Source: JACMQW01 sp964536965 (GTDB lineage Bacteria; Bdellovibrionota; UBA1018). From it: a stretch of DNA of 18,761 bases. Shown one piece after another: positions 6,014 through 14,088 of the stretch; position 1 is the stretch's first letter, and each line of letters starts with the position of its first letter. The stretch covers positions 1 to 18,761 of the forward strand of contig CAZIAL010000058.1 of the NCBI GenBank assembly GCA_964536965.1, read 5' to 3'. The notes under the pieces are model-generated. The model did no database searches. It saw only the letters and a program-made list of their open reading frames with translations, and was not told where the DNA came from. Position numbers and translations under genes: made by a program.

Positions 6014-6865
6014 ATGTCCGATCGAAAATTCAAAGGCTGGACGAAGCCTGGCCCCATGCTCGAATCCGTTTCACAGGTCGAAGAGGGCGAGACGCTGGAT
6101 GCCCTTTCCGGGGCCTACCGGATCTACCAGTACGCCGACGGACATCGGTTCTCGACCGACGATTTACTCGTCGCTTGGTACGCCACTTCGCACGGAATTC
6201 GGGCGGAGCGCGTCCTCGACCTCGGCTCGGGGATCGGGTCGGTGGCGATGACGGCCGCCTGGCGCCTGCCTTTCGCGAAGTTTACGACCGTCGAGGCGCA
6301 GACGCGTTCGATCCGGCTCGCGAAGAAGTCCGTTCGCTATAACGGGCTCGAGGATCGCTTCGAACTCCGCGAAGGGGACTTCCGCGACGATTCCGTCTTC
6401 GGGGAGAGCGACCGTTTCGATCTGATCATGGGCAGCCCCCCGTATTTTCCTCTGACCGATGGCGTGCTCTCCGAGCACCCCCAGAAAGTCGAATGCCGAT
6501 TCGAAGCGCGTGGCGACGTCGCGGATTACTGCGCCCGCGCGGCGCGCCAGCTGGCCCCGGGGGGGATGTTCTTCGTGGTCTTTCCGAAGAACCAGGAAAG
6601 CCGCGTCGTCGCTGGCGCCGCGGGCGCGGAGATGGAAATCCTGCGCTCACGCGACGTCATCTTCAAGGAAGGGGAACCTCCGCTCCTCGCGCTTTACCAG
6701 ATGGGTTTAGCGTCTGACTTTCCGCCCGCACTTTTCCAGAAGCTCGAGCGGGCGAACTCGCGTAAGATCGGATGGGTAGAACCCCCGCTCGTCATTCGCA
6801 TGAAGAATGGAGAGGTTTCTCCCGAGTATTCGGTGGCGAAGTTATCCATCGGATTTCCGCCCTGA
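6014..6865 (+). CDS. TrmN6-type SAM-dependent methyltransferase (tRNA adenine-N6, COG4123)
   Basis: A protein of 283 residues. The order is that of the E. coli TrmN6/YfiC family, which methylates N6 of A37 in tRNA1(Val): YADGHRFSTDDLLVAWYA (40-57) at the front, the SAM motif VLDLGSGIGSV (67-77), an acidic ribose-binding strand VEAQ (93-96), and the catalytic motif region at 140-145. The catalytic motif reads GSPPYF instead of NPPYF, so the Asn that usually contacts the target amine is replaced by Ser; the substrate or activity may therefore differ. GAG G near 6000-6003 is a plausible ribosome site for the ATG at 6014. The gene starts only 24 bases after the terminator, and I see no promoter in that gap. 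The DUF4442 gene follows after 7 bases. Confidence 0.85.
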   Translation: MSDRKFKGWTKPGPMLESVSQVEEGETLDALSGAYRIYQYADGHRFSTDDLLVAWYATSHGIRAERVLDLGSGIGSVAMTAAWRLPFAKFTTVEAQTRSIRLAKKSVRYNGLEDRFELREGDFRDDSVFGESDRFDLIMGSPPYFPLTDGVLSEHPQKVECRFEARGDVADYCARAARQLAPGGMFFVVFPKNQESRVVAGAAGAEMEILRSRDVIFKEGEPPLLALYQMGLASDFPPALFQKLERANSRKIGWVEPPLVIRMKNGEVSPEYSVAKLSIGFPP

Positions 6866-6872
6866 GGATTTT

Positions 6873-7358
6873 ATGGACATGACCTTGCTGAAAGAGACTT
6901 GGAAACTTCGAGCGTTCGGATTCGTGAAGATTCCGCTCATCTTTTTCTGTTCGCCCCGGCTCGTGGAAATGACCGACGAGGCGGTCGAGATGGTGATTCC
7001 GCTCTCGTACCGGACCAAGAACCATCTGGGCTCGATGTACTTCGGCGCGCTGGCCGTGGGCGCGGATGTCGCGGGCGGATTGATCGCCATGCGCCTGATC
7101 CAAAAATCCGGCGAACGGATCAATCTCATCTTCAAGGACTTTCGCGCCGAGTTTCTGAAGCGCCCGGAGGCCGATGTCCATTTCCGCTCCGTCGACGGGG
7201 CGAAGATGAAAGCACTGGTCGCCCGGACGATCGCCTCGGGGGAGCGGGAGAACGAAACGGTCGAGATCATCGCGACTTGTCCTTCGAAGTTCGGAAATGA
7301 ACCGGTCGCAAAGCTCTATTTAACGATCAGTCTCAAGCGAAAATCCGATCGGACCTAG
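6873..7358 (+). CDS. DUF4442 hotdog-fold protein (thioesterase-like)
   Basis: A protein of 161 residues. The sequence fits the DUF4442/PaaI-like hotdog group. VEMVIPLSYRTKNHLGSMYFG (38-58) contains the strand-loop before the long hotdog helix; GALAVGADVAGGLIAM (58-73) is that helix; and the last strands carry KALVARTIAS and AKLYLTISLK. Members are thought to act as acyl-CoA thioesterases or acyl-binding proteins in the cytoplasm; the substrate is unknown. I start at the ATG at 6873, which has TGAGGA just upstream, partly using the TGA of the preceding methyltransferase. An in-frame ATG at 6807 would overlap that gene by 59 bases and add 22 unrelated residues. The tight spacing implies co-translation with the TrmN6-type gene. 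Confidence 0.82.
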   Translation: MDMTLLKETWKLRAFGFVKIPLIFFCSPRLVEMTDEAVEMVIPLSYRTKNHLGSMYFGALAVGADVAGGLIAMRLIQKSGERINLIFKDFRAEFLKRPEADVHFRSVDGAKMKALVARTIASGERENETVEIIATCPSKFGNEPVAKLYLTISLKRKSDRT

Positions 7359-7408
7359 GCGGCGAAAACTAAAATTTTCTTCCTTTTGGCGCTAACCGCC
7401 TGTTTTTA
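7357..7408 (+). terminator. Possible terminator after the DUF4442 gene
   Basis: AGGCGG (7357-7362) can pair with CCGCCT (7396-7401). Alternatively GGCG (7388-7391) pairs with CGCC (7397-7400) in a short hairpin. Both are followed by TGTTTTTATTT. The stem is weak, so this is tentative. Confidence 0.4.
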
Positions 7409-7434
7409 TTTAAAAACTTAATTGCCCAAGCGCC

Positions 7435-7464
7435 TTGCCAGATTGCAACACGGTGCGATATAAA
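7435..7464 (+). promoter_or_regulatory. Promoter of the outer-membrane barrel gene
   Basis: A TTGCCA -35 (7435-7440), an 18-base spacer and a TATAAA -10 (7459-7464). The -10 ends 8 bases before the first ATG at 7473, so that start would be nearly leaderless. The alternative ATG at 7500 would have a leader of roughly 28 bases. Confidence 0.6.
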
Positions 7465-7472
7465 TCGCGCGA

Positions 7473-8852
7473 ATGGAATTGGGCCCCGCTTTCGCCCGCA
7501 TGTCCCGGTACACGGCTTCGACCACCCTCGCCTTGGGCGTAGGGCTTGGCGCTATTTCGGCATCCGAGGCGAAGTTCGACCTCGGCGTAAGCTCGACGAA
7601 TTACCTGGGCCAAGGTTCGGAAGGTCGTCAGGACAGTTTCTCATCCCTCGATCTCGAGCTCGACTCGAAAACCAAGGGCGACGAGATCGATTCGCGTGCC
7701 CACGTCCAAGGCCAGATCGGGCTGAGTGACTCCGATTACCGCTTCGTGGAGTTTCCGGAAGCATACCTTGCGACCTCGAAGAAACTGACGGGTCCGTTCC
7801 AGTTCACGGCCGGGAGAAAACTCGTCCACTGGAGCGCCGCGGACGAGCTCTGGGGAAGTGGCGCGTTCCAGCCGCGGTTCCGCTGGGACTATCTTCGTCC
7901 CCAGCAGGTCGGCCTGCTCGGTCTCTTCACCGAGGTCGCGCGGGGTCCGGTAAAATTCACGGCTTTTTATTCGCCGATCTTCATCCCGGATCGCGGCGCA
8001 CCGCTGGACTTCGCGGATGGAAGGATTCGCTCGATTTCCCCCTGGGTCGTCAACCCGCCTTACGAGACCGAGATTCTTAAAAGACGCGTCCCGGTTCGGT
8101 ATGAGGCGCGGATGCCGAAAACGAGCGAGATCATTCGCCAGGACTCGATCGGCGGCCAGCTCGCGGTCGGAAAGTCGCGCGGGGTCTGGGCTTCTTCGAG
8201 TTACGCCTATAAGCCGATGAACCAGCTCCTGATGAGTTACGATGCGAACCTTTCCGTCGGGCCGGCCGACGAGGCGAACGTCGCGCTCTTTCCGCGCGTC
8301 GCCTACCACCATTTGGCGGCTTTCGACGTCGGCTACCGCGGGAAGCAGATGGAAGGATCGCTTTCGCTCATAGCGGATATCCCCCGCGATTTCACGCCGC
8401 CACTGACTCGGACCTCCCAGCAGGTGGCGCCGTTTTACGTCGTGAGCCCGACCTTGCGACTGAATCCGTTTGGACGCCGGGACGCCGGGTCCATGACCCT
8501 GAGTTACCTCCGGGTGATCGGCGAAGATCCCGCCGACACCGGGATTTTGGCCGACGGAGTGACGAGCGAGTTCGATTCGCGTTACCCCTTTAAAAGCGCG
8601 TTTCTCTTTTCCACTCAGCTTCCTACCTGGAGACGCCTGAGTGCCGACCTGAAACTCCTGGTCGACCTCCGGAATCCGGGAACGATCGTTTCGTGGTACT
8701 TCACTTACGCCGCGAATCGGGACTGGCGTCTCTTCCTCGCCACCGACGTCCTCTCTTCCTTTTCGGACGAAGAAAGTTCCGACGGGACGGACTTCATCCG
8801 GCGCTATCGCGAGAACGATCGCGTGACCGGGGGGGTGACGTATGTCTTCTAA
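7473..8852 (+). CDS. Predicted outer-membrane beta-barrel protein
   Basis: A protein of 459 residues from this start. A signal peptide ends near residue 33 (AISASEA), with hydrophobic core STTLALGVGLGAI. The mature part is rich in alternating aromatic, Gly and Ser strands such as GRKLVHWSAADELWGSGAF and DWRLFLATDVLSSF. It ends GGVTYVF, a C-terminal strand with final Phe of the kind recognised by the BAM machinery. I know no named family; the overall look is of a porin-like or cell-envelope channel protein. The ATG at 7473 sits just past a good -10, while the ATG at 7500 gives a shorter signal peptide with its own basic start; both are possible. The 3' end overlaps the lipoprotein gene by 11 bases, so the two are probably translated together and may work together at the outer membrane. 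Confidence 0.82.
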   Translation: MELGPAFARMSRYTASTTLALGVGLGAISASEAKFDLGVSSTNYLGQGSEGRQDSFSSLDLELDSKTKGDEIDSRAHVQGQIGLSDSDYRFVEFPEAYLATSKKLTGPFQFTAGRKLVHWSAADELWGSGAFQPRFRWDYLRPQQVGLLGLFTEVARGPVKFTAFYSPIFIPDRGAPLDFADGRIRSISPWVVNPPYETEILKRRVPVRYEARMPKTSEIIRQDSIGGQLAVGKSRGVWASSSYAYKPMNQLLMSYDANLSVGPADEANVALFPRVAYHHLAAFDVGYRGKQMEGSLSLIADIPRDFTPPLTRTSQQVAPFYVVSPTLRLNPFGRRDAGSMTLSYLRVIGEDPADTGILADGVTSEFDSRYPFKSAFLFSTQLPTWRRLSADLKLLVDLRNPGTIVSWYFTYAANRDWRLFLATDVLSSFSDEESSDGTDFIRRYRENDRVTGGVTYVF

Positions 8853-11244
8853 GTTTTCGACCCTCCTCCTCTCGCTTGGACTCGGGCTCGCCGGATGCTC
8901 CCTCTATGAGGGCCCGCCGCCGCAGAAGAAGAAAGAAATGGGACAGGGCCGCCTCGGCTGTCTGAAAGACTTCCGTGCGAAGCTGATCCGCTATACCGAG
9001 GGAAAGACCGATGTCTCGGAAGTTTCCCGGCTCGCCGAATGTTCGATCACCGCGCTCCGCACTTTCGGCGACCTGGCCCGCGGAGAGAACAAGGATCGTT
9101 TCACGGCCGCGGAAATCCGGAATTTCTTTCAGCGATATTTCCTCGACGATGTGACGATCACGGACGAACTCCTGCGCGAGATGATGCGGGTCAAGCAAGC
9201 GATTGTCGGAGGCCAGGCGACCGATTTTACCCAGGCCGACCTTAAATTCGCGGAGTCTCTCATCGAGACGATCCGCGACGTTTTTATCCGGCTCCACCCG
9301 ATGATGCCGATCACGCTCGAGCGGATCGATGGTCCGGACATGAAATATGTCGACGAAGTCGCCCGCGCCTTCATCGATGCCGGCGATATTCTGGGGAAGA
9401 AAATCGTCGAACAGAATTCGACCTATACTTTCGAGGAAATGCAGCGTCTCTGTGACGAGATCATGCGTGTTTTCAAGGATACCGCGCCTTCGATGGTCGG
9501 CATCCGGGACAATCTCCAGCTCGCCGGCCTGCTGAAGGAAATGGTCATCTCGCCCTATCGCCCGCGCGAAACGATCACGACGGACGAATGGCGCATCATT
9601 TTCCAAGATGGCAGCCGCTGGGCCGGGAATCTCGTTAAGTTCCGGAATCTGAACGCCCAGTTCAAGGATTTTACCCGCGGGGCGGGACGCGACCGGCTTT
9701 CCGTGCTCGTGCACGAGTCCTTCGATCTGATGGATCGCGCGATCGCCCGCCATTGTCCGCTGGACAAGACCGACTCACGCGGACATTGCCGGATCGTGGC
9801 CGGCGTACCGATCGCTTCGCTCACGAAGATGCTCGACGAGATCGAATGGGACGGGAAGATCGGCGAGACCCAGTTCGAAAAATCAACTTTGAAAATGATC
9901 CTTCCCCCGTTCATCCGGCGGATCCTCGGCGGGACGGACGTCTCCGAGAGTGGCCGCGGGGCGGACCGGTTCACGCATTCGCATCTGTCCCGGCTGCGAA
10001 ACATCTTCCGCGAATGGGTGGATGGCGCGCGCTATATCGAAGGAGCCTACGCGCAGCTGGCGAAAAATAGACAGTTTGGCACGAAGACGGCGGCGCGCAC
10101 CGACGCCCTGCTCGCGCTGGACCCGCGAGTGATCTTAAAGGCGAACGGAGGCAGTACCGAAGCGGCGGTCGAAGTCGCCGAAGGTCTGCGGACCAGTATC
10201 GGCCGCACGGTCGCGCTCCTCGAGCGGAATACGCGCGGAATTCTTTTCGACGGAAAGAACGATAAGCGTTTTCGCATGTACGAGGAAACCGCCCGTTACG
10301 CTTGGATGCGTCCCGTTTTCAAGAGCGCCGTGCTCGGCTACATCAGCGGTAGCCAGATGACCGCGCGGGCGAAGGACTATGCCAGTGACGGACTGACGGT
10401 CGAAGAATTCGAGACGATGATCGTCGATTACTGGCAGGTGCTGAGGGACTTCCATTTTTCCGGTCCGAAAAATTCGCCGAAGGCGGACGCCCAAAAGCGC
10501 TTCCGGGAGGCCGCGCTCTTTACCCGCGTTTCCGACGGGAACCGAGTCGTCTCGATCGACGAGGGGATGCAGCTGATCCATATGATGCTTTCGACGGACC
10601 CGCTCTCGATCGAAACGCACGATCGCCTGGAGGCGATCTGCGGACGCGGGGAGATCGACGACTATAACCAGCCGAAGATTAAACCCGATTGTTATCGCCG
10701 AACCCTTTACGATTTCACGCGGGCGAACCAAAAGATGGCTGATCTGTGGAAGCCCTTTCCGATTCTCGTGAAATTTTACGAAGATCTTTCGCCGAAGCGG
10801 AAACGGGAATTCGGCGCCTATCTCGAACTCGCTTCGCGGAAACCGGGTTTTACCGCCGAAACGTGGTTCGGTTCGGACGATACGCAGGCGACGACGATGA
10901 TGTTCCACTATATCGAGACCGTTTTTTTCCGGTTCGACAGGAATCAGGACGGCGTGATCGATCAGGACGAGGCTGAGGCCGCGCTCCCGATTTTTCGGAA
11001 TACTCTGGCCGACTACGCGAACTTGGAGCCCGATGATCCGAAGGTGGAGAGCGTCTTTTCTTATCTCCTCGCGAAGGGTGAGCCTCCCGTGCACGAAGGG
11101 ATGAACGGCTGGAACTACTTCTGGCGGAGCGTCGGTTTCGTGACCGCTTGGCATTGGTTCGACCGCGATTTCCGAGCGGACCGCCTCAGCCTCGTGAAGG
11201 TCTTCTCGGCGCTCGCTTCGACGCCGACGAAGGCGGAAGAATAG
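8842..11244 (+). CDS. Large EF-hand lipoprotein
   Basis: A protein of 800 residues. The signal peptide has the lipobox LAGC with acyl-accepting C19; Ser at +2 suggests outer-membrane sorting rather than retention. A canonical 12-residue EF-hand calcium loop spans 699-710 (DRNQDGVIDQDE, with D699, N701, D703, G704, I706 and E710 in the expected places). Other stretches resemble degenerate EF-hands: GENKDRFTAAEI near 81-92, ASDGLTVEEF and SDGNRVVSIDE. The protein could thus be a repeat of EF-hand-like helical pairs in which only the last still binds calcium. The rest is mainly helical, without transmembrane segments or catalytic motifs. The ATG at 8842 lies inside the barrel gene, with GGGGGGG a few bases upstream. 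No family name is known to me. The gene ends 11 bases before the convergent UDG gene. Confidence 0.84.
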   Translation: MSSKFSTLLLSLGLGLAGCSLYEGPPPQKKKEMGQGRLGCLKDFRAKLIRYTEGKTDVSEVSRLAECSITALRTFGDLARGENKDRFTAAEIRNFFQRYFLDDVTITDELLREMMRVKQAIVGGQATDFTQADLKFAESLIETIRDVFIRLHPMMPITLERIDGPDMKYVDEVARAFIDAGDILGKKIVEQNSTYTFEEMQRLCDEIMRVFKDTAPSMVGIRDNLQLAGLLKEMVISPYRPRETITTDEWRIIFQDGSRWAGNLVKFRNLNAQFKDFTRGAGRDRLSVLVHESFDLMDRAIARHCPLDKTDSRGHCRIVAGVPIASLTKMLDEIEWDGKIGETQFEKSTLKMILPPFIRRILGGTDVSESGRGADRFTHSHLSRLRNIFREWVDGARYIEGAYAQLAKNRQFGTKTAARTDALLALDPRVILKANGGSTEAAVEVAEGLRTSIGRTVALLERNTRGILFDGKNDKRFRMYEETARYAWMRPVFKSAVLGYISGSQMTARAKDYASDGLTVEEFETMIVDYWQVLRDFHFSGPKNSPKADAQKRFREAALFTRVSDGNRVVSIDEGMQLIHMMLSTDPLSIETHDRLEAICGRGEIDDYNQPKIKPDCYRRTLYDFTRANQKMADLWKPFPILVKFYEDLSPKRKREFGAYLELASRKPGFTAETWFGSDDTQATTMMFHYIETVFFRFDRNQDGVIDQDEAEAALPIFRNTLADYANLEPDDPKVESVFSYLLAKGEPPVHEGMNGWNYFWRSVGFVTAWHWFDRDFRADRLSLVKVFSALASTPTKAEE

Positions 11245-11255
11245 CCGTCGCTCGC

Positions 11256-12029
11256 CTAGGGCAAGAGTTCGCGGGCGCGGGCGAATATCGCGTCGAACAT
11301 CGGTTCGGTCAGTTTTTTCGTGAAGGTATTCTGCTGGCTCGGGTGGAACGAAGCGAGAACCCTTCGGCCGTCCCGCAGCGTAAACTCCGCCCCATGCCGA
11401 AACTTCCATTTCGTCTTCAGTTCGACGAGGTCACGACCGCGAAATTCCCTTTCGAGGGCACCGAGCGCGATCGAACCGAGGGCGATATAGACCTCCGCGG
11501 AAGGGAGAAGATCGAGTTCTTCCGCGAGAAAGGGACGGCATCGCGCATATTCGTCCGGAAGGGGCTTGTTTCCGGGCGGGGCGCAGCGTACCGCGCAGCC
11601 GATCCAGGCGTCGGTCAGGCGCAAGGAATCGTCCCGGGAAACGCTAACGGGCTGGGACGCGAAGCCCGCTTTGTGGAGGGCGCGGTACAGCCACTTTCCG
11701 CTCTCATCGCCGGTAAAGAGCCGACCGGTCCGGTTCGCGCCGTGGGCGGCCGGAGCCAGACCCAGAAGAAAGAGGCGCGCGCGGGGGTCGCCGAACCCCT
11801 CTACGGGCTTTCCCCAGTACTCCCATTCCGCGAAGGCGCGCCGCTTTTCGCGGGCCACGGTTTCGCAATGAGTGCGGAGACGCGGGCACGCTTCGCAACT
11901 CTGAATCGCCCGGGCCAGACTACGGAGGGCGGACTCGTTCGAAGCCGGCCCGCGGACGGACGAGCCGCCTGGAGGCGCCAGGTGAGCGGGTTTCGCCGAC
12001 GGGGGCGATGGTTTTACGGGATCTGACAT
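11256..12029 (-). CDS. Family 5 uracil-DNA glycosylase (UdgB type)
   Basis: A protein of 257 residues. It removes uracil, and in this family also hypoxanthine or other deaminated bases, from DNA to start base-excision repair. Motif A is GLAPAAHGANRTGR (90-103). As in family 5, it lacks the polar Asp/Asn of other UDGs. Motif B is HPSQQNTFT (229-237). Four cysteines (C45, C48, C149, C164) fit the iron-sulfur cluster ligands. The first 30 residues are a Pro/Ser-rich tail without family similarity. I place the start at the ATG at 12029. A TTG at 12068 is in frame, but it lies on the -35 hexamer of the predicted promoter, so translation from it is unlikely. The promoter is divergent from the HAD phosphatase. 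The gene is convergent with the EF-hand lipoprotein, 11 bases away. Confidence 0.93.
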   Translation of the reverse strand: MSDPVKPSPPSAKPAHLAPPGGSSVRGPASNESALRSLARAIQSCEACPRLRTHCETVAREKRRAFAEWEYWGKPVEGFGDPRARLFLLGLAPAAHGANRTGRLFTGDESGKWLYRALHKAGFASQPVSVSRDDSLRLTDAWIGCAVRCAPPGNKPLPDEYARCRPFLAEELDLLPSAEVYIALGSIALGALEREFRGRDLVELKTKWKFRHGAEFTLRDGRRVLASFHPSQQNTFTKKLTEPMFDAIFARARELLP

Positions 12030-12039
12030 GGAGATTTGC

Positions 12040-12068
12040 CTACTATTCGATCTGGGTCCTTGATTCAA
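12040..12068 (-). promoter_or_regulatory. Promoter of the uracil-DNA glycosylase gene
   Basis: On the minus strand: TTGAAT -35 (12068-12063), a 17-base spacer and TAGTAG -10 (12045-12040), 10 bases before the ATG at 12029. The -35 overlaps the -35 of the opposite promoter by 3 bases. Confidence 0.6.
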
Positions 12069-12088
12069 CCTCGCCCTCTGGCTAGAAC
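12060..12088 (+). promoter_or_regulatory. Promoter of the HAD phosphatase gene
   Basis: TTGATT -35 (12060-12065), a 17-base spacer and TAGAAC -10 (12083-12088), 6 bases before the ATG at 12095. The message is probably leaderless. The alternative is that GGGGAC just before the ATG acts as a close Shine-Dalgarno sequence. Confidence 0.58.
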
Positions 12089-12094
12089 GGGGAC

Positions 12095-12889
12095 ATGTCG
12101 AAAAATATCGAGAAAGTCCGTCGGGAATGGATCGAATCCTGCGAGTTTCACCCGCATTCGAATACGGAAGTGCTGAACGAAGTCCATGCCTGGGTCGCCC
12201 GCGAGCGCGGGGCGAACCAGACTCCGGTGCTGCTCCTCGACCTCGATTCGACCCTTTACGAAGTGGAGCCTCGGTCGCAGCAGATCCTGAAGGAATGGGC
12301 CCACTCCGAGGAGAGTCGCGGGTTTAAACTCCGCGAGCGAATCGCGAACCTGGAACGCGAACATATGGGCTATGCGCTCATGGATACGTTTTCGAAGCTC
12401 GGACTGACCGCCCATGACGAAGGCGTGGAGGAGCTCCTGAAGTCGACGAAAAAGTTCTGGGCCAGCCGGTTCTTCACGAATGAATATCTCGCCTTCGATC
12501 GCGCCTATCCGGGCGCGGCCGAGTTCGTGCAGAAAGCCTATGAGTCCGGCGCTGAAATCATCTATTTGACCGGTCGAGACGAGCCGGGGATGGGCAAAGG
12601 GACCCGAGCTCGACTTCTCGAAGACCGTTTTCCTTTCGATCTGCCGCGGACCCATCTTCTGCTGAAAAAGGCGTTCGAGTTGGACGACCTTGAGCATAAA
12701 TCGGCGGCGGCGCACTATGTGAAAAACGTCGGCCATCTGGTCGCGTCCTTCGAGAACGAGCCGCCGAATCTGATCGCGCTTTCGAATATTTTTCCTTCCG
12801 CGATGCATGTCTTCGTCGATACGGTCTATAGCGAGCGTCCGGCGATGCCGAAAGCGGGCCTGTATCGCATTACCGGATTCCAGGACTGA
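12095..12889 (+). CDS. HAD-superfamily hydrolase
   Basis: A protein of 264 residues with the HAD motifs in order. Motif I is DLDST (49-53), with D49 as nucleophile and D51 as acid/base. Motif II is YLTGRDE (157-163), with T159. The motif III lysine is among K191, K192 and K202. Motif IV is FENEP (219-223), with acidic E220/E222 for the metal. An all-helical insertion (about 60-130) between motifs I and II is a C1 cap. Motif IV uses Glu where many HADs use Asp. The likely activity is phosphate-ester hydrolysis in the cytoplasm; the substrate cannot be told. The RlmM-like gene starts 2 bases after its TGA (GTG at 12892), so translation is surely coupled, hinting that the phosphatase might act in RNA metabolism. 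Confidence 0.86.
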   Translation: MSKNIEKVRREWIESCEFHPHSNTEVLNEVHAWVARERGANQTPVLLLDLDSTLYEVEPRSQQILKEWAHSEESRGFKLRERIANLEREHMGYALMDTFSKLGLTAHDEGVEELLKSTKKFWASRFFTNEYLAFDRAYPGAAEFVQKAYESGAEIIYLTGRDEPGMGKGTRARLLEDRFPFDLPRTHLLLKKAFELDDLEHKSAAAHYVKNVGHLVASFENEPPNLIALSNIFPSAMHVFVDTVYSERPAMPKAGLYRITGFQD

Positions 12890-12891
12890 TC

Positions 12892-14037
12892 GTGATCGAA
12901 TCCCCGTTCCTCCTTGTTCTTTCGCACGAGGGCCAGGACGAACTCGTGAAGAACGAGTTCGGGATCCGCTTCCTGGGCGCGAAGTTTTCGTTTTCCCGGC
13001 CCGGTTTCCTGTCGTTTAAGCAGTCCGAAGCGATGACCGGCCAGGCGGCGAACTGGAAATGGGAAGCGACGAATACCCTCGTTTATCCGCTGCGTACCGC
13101 GCTTTTTGCAGGTAAGTGGATTGCGGGAAAAGGACTGACGTTCACCCCCGGGTGGGAGGTCGGTGCTCCGCTCGTGGTTTCGCATCTCCATGCCATCGAC
13201 GTCCATACGCGCAAGGCCCCCCAGGAAGAGGGCATCACCCGCACTCTGACTCCATCGGAACTAGGAGAGAAGTTTCCGGACTTTCTCGCCGCGCTGGAGC
13301 CCGGGTTGGCGGAGCGAGGAGCGAAACTCGGAGCGCTGCCGTGGAACGAAGAGGCGCAGGTTGGCGACGTCATCCTCCAGGCATTCGTCGTATCCGAAAC
13401 CGAGGTTTGGCTCGGGCTGACCGAACTTCGCGATACGGAGTTCGGCTGGCCAGGAGGCGAAAGCCATATCGAAAAAGCGGAGGGATCTCCGTCGCGTGCT
13501 TCGGTGAAAATCGAGGAAGCGATCGCACTCCTCGAACGCAGGATCGGCGCCCCGTTTTTCAAGCCGAACGAGATCGCGATCGAAGTCGGCTCGGCGCCCG
13601 GCGGAGCCGTTTTTTCCCTTCTCGAGCGTGGTCTTCGCGTGACGGGGGTCGATCGGTCGGTGATGGCTCCCGAAGTGGACCGCCATCCGAAATTCACGCG
13701 CGTCGAATCGAGCATCGGCGACTGGATGTTTCCCGAGGAAGTGACGGCTGACTGGCTCCTCCTCGATATGAACGCCGAACCCAAGATCGCGCTTCGGGAG
13801 ATCAAACCCCTGCTGGACTATATTCGACGGGGGCTGAAGGGAATCTTTTTCACTTTAAAGCTGAACCAGACGGATTTCGCGCTGGTGGCGGAACGGCTCG
13901 CGAAAACGACCGCGAAGGACATCGGGCTCACGACTTATTTCTTTAAGCGGCTTCCCTCGAACCATCAGGAAGTCGCATTCTTCGGCCTGACTTCGCGCGC
14001 TACCGCCAAGGTTTTCGTCAAATCTCAGTCGAAGTAG
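12892..14037 (+). CDS. RlmM-like (FtsJ-type) 2'-O-ribose methyltransferase
   Basis: A protein of 381 residues; GTG start. The C-terminal half is a FtsJ/RlmM catalytic domain: SRASVKIEEA (201-210) with K206, SAM loop EVGSAPGGA (231-239), VTGVDR (250-255), LLLDMN (289-294) with D292, FFTLKL (319-324) with K323, and NHQEVAFF (357-364) with E360. K206-D292-K323-E360 is the full catalytic tetrad of 2'-O methyltransferases. E. coli RlmM methylates C2498 of 23S rRNA. The N-terminal 200 residues take the place of the THUMP-like region of RlmM, but I could not match them closely, so the RNA target may differ. The gene follows the HAD gene after 2 bases. The start is supported by the spacing and the sequence ESPFLLVLSHEGQ, as at the start of an RNA-binding domain. 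Confidence 0.83.
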   Translation: MIESPFLLVLSHEGQDELVKNEFGIRFLGAKFSFSRPGFLSFKQSEAMTGQAANWKWEATNTLVYPLRTALFAGKWIAGKGLTFTPGWEVGAPLVVSHLHAIDVHTRKAPQEEGITRTLTPSELGEKFPDFLAALEPGLAERGAKLGALPWNEEAQVGDVILQAFVVSETEVWLGLTELRDTEFGWPGGESHIEKAEGSPSRASVKIEEAIALLERRIGAPFFKPNEIAIEVGSAPGGAVFSLLERGLRVTGVDRSVMAPEVDRHPKFTRVESSIGDWMFPEEVTADWLLLDMNAEPKIALREIKPLLDYIRRGLKGIFFTLKLNQTDFALVAERLAKTTAKDIGLTTYFFKRLPSNHQEVAFFGLTSRATAKVFVKSQSK

Positions 14038-14075
14038 GAAATCTTTACGCGTGGGCAACCCAGCGCGCGGGCGGA

Positions 14076-14081
14076 TACTAT
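14076..14081 (+). promoter_or_regulatory. -10-like element TACTAT before the orphan lipoprotein
   Basis: TACTAT fits TANNNT and ends 7 bases before the ATG at 14089. No good -35 is seen at the right distance. AGGGGAC in the 7-base gap could also be a tight ribosome site. Confidence 0.4.
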
Positions 14082-14088
14082 AGGGGAC

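Noticed and set aside
10135..11409. A 424-codon open frame antisense to the EF-hand lipoprotein
   Set aside because: It has low-complexity Arg/Val/Glu composition, no recognisable motif, and crosses into the UDG gene on the same strand in another frame.
12030..12068. TTG start adding 13 residues to the UDG
   Set aside because: The TTG coincides with the -35 of the predicted promoter, so it would not be in the mRNA; the ATG at 12029 is better placed.
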